A stretch of 6,832 nt of DNA from Nanobdellota archaeon (lineage in GTDB: Archaea > Nanobdellota > Nanobdellia > SCGC-AAA011-G17 > GW2011-AR20), in contig JAHJQH010000057.1 of the NCBI GenBank assembly GCA_018819375.1, positions 1-6,832 on the forward strand. The letters are read 5' to 3'. Below the pieces are notes generated by a model. That model saw only the letters and a program-made list of their open reading frames with translations, was not told the DNA's origin and did not search any database. The translations under genes were made by a program, and so were the position numbers. This document shows, piece by piece, positions 5,552-6,832 of this stretch (the first letter of the stretch is position 1; each line of letters opens with the position of its first letter).

Positions 5552-6144
5552 TTTAAATCAGACAGCCTTCTCCCACATAATACTTTGTGGTTTTTTAATA
5601 CTTCCCTAATAAAAGGTTCCTGCATTCTGCCAAGCCTTTTCCATTCATTAAGAGTAAGCACATCTACTCTTAAAAGGAAATCCTTGCTAAGAAAATCTTC
5701 CCTTAAGGTGTTTATCCTTGCTTTTATTTCCTTGTCCTTTCTTGACACTATAACCAAAACATCAATATCAGATGTTAATCTTGCTTTTCCAGCAGCCACA
5801 GAACCATACAAAACAAGCGAAATGAGGTTTTTGTGTTTTATCTTCTTAATTTTCTCCAAAAGACTGTTAAGGAAACTTTCTTCTTTATCAAACAAAGGGA
5901 TTATCACATTCTTTATAAATTCGTTTTTTTGATTGATTTGAAATAATTTTATTTTTCCTTTTCTCCTTACAATTATGAGGTTCTTTTCCTCAAGATTTTC
6001 AACCAACCTGCTTAAGACGCCTTTGTTGATTTTGCCATCCTTCGACAACTCTGTTATGTTAAATTCCCAGCCCCTGTGTTTTATCAGAATTCTCAGTATC
6101 TTTATGCTGTTCTTTGTTCCAAGAATATGTTCTAACAGTTGCAT
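5548..6144 (-). CDS. winged-helix/MNT nucleotidyltransferase fusion
   Basis: This 198-residue protein joins two domains. Residues 1-72 form a winged-helix DNA-binding domain: LGTKNSIKILRILIKHRG, then helix-turn-helix NITELSKDGKINKGVLSRLVENLEEKNLI, then the wing IVRRKGKIKLFQI. Residues about 100-195 form a minimal nucleotidyltransferase of the pol-beta superfamily with an exact GSx10DxD signature (G114, S115, D126, D128) and a third acidic residue in the following strand (D161 in LRVDVLTL), so it appears catalytically complete. In characterised MNT/HEPN pairs the MNT antitoxin AMPylates its HEPN toxin; that is the likely role here. The HTH domain probably represses its own promoter, which has two matching palindromes. 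The ATG at 6142-6144 lies about 6 bases after the predicted transcription start, so the mRNA is essentially leaderless. Confidence 0.92.
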   Translation of the reverse strand: MQLLEHILGTKNSIKILRILIKHRGWEFNITELSKDGKINKGVLSRLVENLEEKNLIIVRRKGKIKLFQINQKNEFIKNVIIPLFDKEESFLNSLLEKIKKIKHKNLISLVLYGSVAAGKARLTSDIDVLVIVSRKDKEIKARINTLREDFLSKDFLLRVDVLTLNEWKRLGRMQEPFIREVLKNHKVLCGRRLSDLK

Positions 6145-6173
6145 TTTTACAACGGAAGTTGTATTTTTACAAC
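6138..6173 (-). promoter_or_regulatory. tandem palindromic operators of the MNT/HEPN genes
   Basis: The minus strand carries GTTGTAAAAATACAAC (6158-6173, perfect 6-bp arms) and GTTGTAAAAATGCAAC (6138-6153, one mismatch), separated by four bases so that equivalent points are 20 bp apart, about two helical turns. They fill the gap from the TATA box to the first codons, with the second including the ATG. Bound protein would block initiation. The HTH domain of the gene itself is the obvious candidate. Confidence 0.72.
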
Positions 6174-6181
6174 TTTATAAA
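6174..6181 (-). promoter_or_regulatory. TATA box of the MNT/HEPN genes
   Basis: TTTATAAA directly adjoins the distal operator and is preceded on the minus strand by CAGAAAAG, a BRE-like purine run. The usual spacing puts the transcription start near 6150, just before the ATG at 6144. Confidence 0.72.
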
Positions 6182-6406
6182 CTTTTCTGTGTTAAAGAAT
6201 TGTGGGTTGATAGCAGCACACCCCTTTTTGCGGTGGATAGTTAAAATCTTTTTGAGGTTATCATGAATGCGTTTCGATTGTTGGATGGTTTTTATTGTTT
6301 AGATTAAACGGTTTTCGTTTCGTTTGTTGGGGGGTTTGTAATTGAACAATTTCTTTTGTGGTCTGCGAGTTGTTGATTTATGGTTTGTGTTCTGTTGTTA
6401 CTCATC
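6182..6406. other. divergent intergenic region, no gene seen
   Basis: No open frame with coding character, tRNA or recognisable RNA gene is visible; the longest ATG frame I read is 14 codons (from 6263). The plus strand is rich in G and T. AATCTTTTTGAGGT (6245-6258) recurs as AATCTTTTTGAAGT at 6412-6425, and TTTGTAAT (6335-6342) recurs at 6407-6414, so pieces of the downstream operator-like element are echoed here. Confidence 0.5.
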
Positions 6407-6434
6407 TTTGTAATCTTTTTGAAGTGATTACAAA
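6407..6434 (+). promoter_or_regulatory. 28-bp interrupted palindrome upstream of the repeat-protein promoter
   Basis: TTTGTAATC (6407-6415) and GATTACAAA (6426-6434) are exact reverse complements around 10 bases. Equivalent half-site positions are about two helical turns apart, and the element ends nine bases before the TATA box, at or next to the BRE. That is where archaeal activators, or repressors of TBP/TFB recruitment, bind. Confidence 0.6.
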
Positions 6435-6443
6435 ACCAAAAGA

Positions 6444-6451
6444 TTTAAATA
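6444..6451 (+). promoter_or_regulatory. TATA box of the repeat-protein gene
   Basis: TTTAAATA in the context CCAAAAGATTTAAATAC has an adenine-rich BRE-like stretch before it. Its centre is about 27 bases from the ATG at 6475, so transcription should start at or within a base or two of the start codon, giving a leaderless mRNA. The AAAGG at 6467-6471 is too close to the ATG to act well as a Shine-Dalgarno. Confidence 0.72.
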
Positions 6452-6474
6452 CACCCACTTTCTTAGAAAGGAAT

Positions 6475-6832
6475 ATGGCAACAAATAAAAACAGATTAGA
6501 AAAAGTTCTGGAAAATGTTCATATTCATTTAACTCCTTTTGTTAAATTAGGGTTGGTTCATAATAATAAAGAAAAAGATTTCAAAGGATTTCTTGGTACC
6601 TTTTATAATTATGTTAAAAATTTTAATGGTGTTGGTGTTGGAGTATTTAATGTTGCAGAGAAGGATTATAAGGGTGTTGGTGTTGGAGTGGTGAATGGGG
6701 CTATTGAGGAGTATAAGGGTGTTGGTGTTGGAGTGGTGAATGGGGCTATTGAGGAGTATAAGGGTGTTGGTGTTGGAGTGGTGAATGGGGCAGAGAATTT
6801 GGGTGGTGTTGGTGTTGGGATGATGAATGTGG
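6475..6832 (+). CDS. GVGVGVVN-repeat protein, cut at the window edge
   Basis: The frame from ATG 6475 stays open to the window end (119 codons, no stop). Residues 1-37 are a charged N-terminus without a signal peptide or membrane helix. From about residue 38 the protein is made of 14-15-residue units: a degenerate one (GFLGTFYNYVKNFN), then GVGVGVFNVAEKDYK, two identical GVGVGVVNGAIEEYK, GVGVGVVNGAENLG, and the start of a fifth. Alternating Gly and small aliphatic residues with Asn at a fixed place suggest a beta-solenoid-like or stacked-strand fold. From memory, bacterial proteins with GLQIGLxN-type repeats (LA_2272-type) look similar. Function is unknown; the lack of a signal peptide argues against ordinary Sec export. 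The start is supported by the TATA spacing. It is divergent from the MNT/HEPN genes and is the only certain plus-strand gene here. Confidence 0.82.
   Translation, partial: MATNKNRLEKVLENVHIHLTPFVKLGLVHNNKEKDFKGFLGTFYNYVKNFNGVGVGVFNVAEKDYKGVGVGVVNGAIEEYKGVGVGVVNGAIEEYKGVGVGVVNGAENLGGVGVGMMNV
6628..6832 (+). repeat. in-frame 45-bp tandem repeats
   Basis: Units begin at 6628, 6673, 6718, 6763 and 6805, with lengths of 45, 45, 45 and 42 bases and a last unit cut by the window edge. The units at 6673-6717 and 6718-6762 are identical, and period-45 identity holds from about 6667 to 6792. Third-codon positions are unchanged, which points to recent duplication or gene conversion rather than protein selection alone. 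Confidence 0.9.

Noticed and set aside
5531..5932. A 133-codon plus-strand frame opposite the MNT gene.
   Set aside because: It is antisense to the conserved nucleotidyltransferase domain, with a hydrophobic Ser/Phe/Leu composition typical of a shadow frame.
6263..6307. A 14-codon open frame from ATG 6263 in the divergent intergenic region.
   Set aside because: It is very short, with no ribosome binding site, no TATA box at suitable distance and no coding character.
6628..6832. CRISPR-like array, because of regular repeats at the window end.
   Set aside because: The repeats are directly adjacent with no unique spacers, the period is a multiple of three, and they encode a continuous open frame.

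Overview
The window looks archaeal, most likely from a DPANN lineage (Woesearchaeota- or Pacearchaeota-like). The evidence is an archaeal-type L1-L10-L12 ribosomal stalk cluster, archaeal L10 with its extra internal domain, an L12 ending in the archaeal GL-x-x-LFG tail, TATA-box promoters of the TTTATAAA/TTTAAATA type, apparently leaderless transcripts, low GC, and small densely packed genes. The lineage placement is inference; no 16S rRNA is present.

Layout. Positions 1-60 may hold the 3' end of a plus-strand gene, convergent with the minus-strand block that follows. Read in transcription order on the minus strand, the first block is rpl1 (3662 to 2775), rpl10 (2778 to 1366, ATGA overlap), rpl12 (1355 to 1059, Shine-Dalgarno overlapping the rpl10 stop) and a coiled-coil protein gene (1014 to 151). 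It starts from a TATA box at 3752-3759 and has a roughly 65-nt leader containing a hairpin and a duplicated Shine-Dalgarno/start segment. A perfect 11-bp hairpin spans the rpl12 stop codon, between the stalk genes and the coiled-coil gene. Both L1 and L10 carry long charged C-terminal extensions, and L10 lacks the usual archaeal factor-binding tail.

The second minus-strand block is an HTH-nucleotidyltransferase gene (6144 to 5548), a HEPN-domain gene (5551 to 5165, ATGA overlap) and an M16 zinc peptidase gene (5103 to 3892). The first two form an MNT/HEPN pair of toxin-antitoxin type. Its promoter has two 16-bp near-palindromes in tandem between the TATA box and the start codon, which fits autoregulation by the HTH domain.

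A 330-bp divergent intergenic region separates this block from a plus-strand gene (6475 onward) cut by the window edge. That gene encodes a protein of 14-15-residue GVGVGVVN repeats, two of them identical in DNA. Its promoter has a TATA box at 6444-6451 with a 28-bp interrupted palindrome just upstream, and its spacing predicts a leaderless mRNA.
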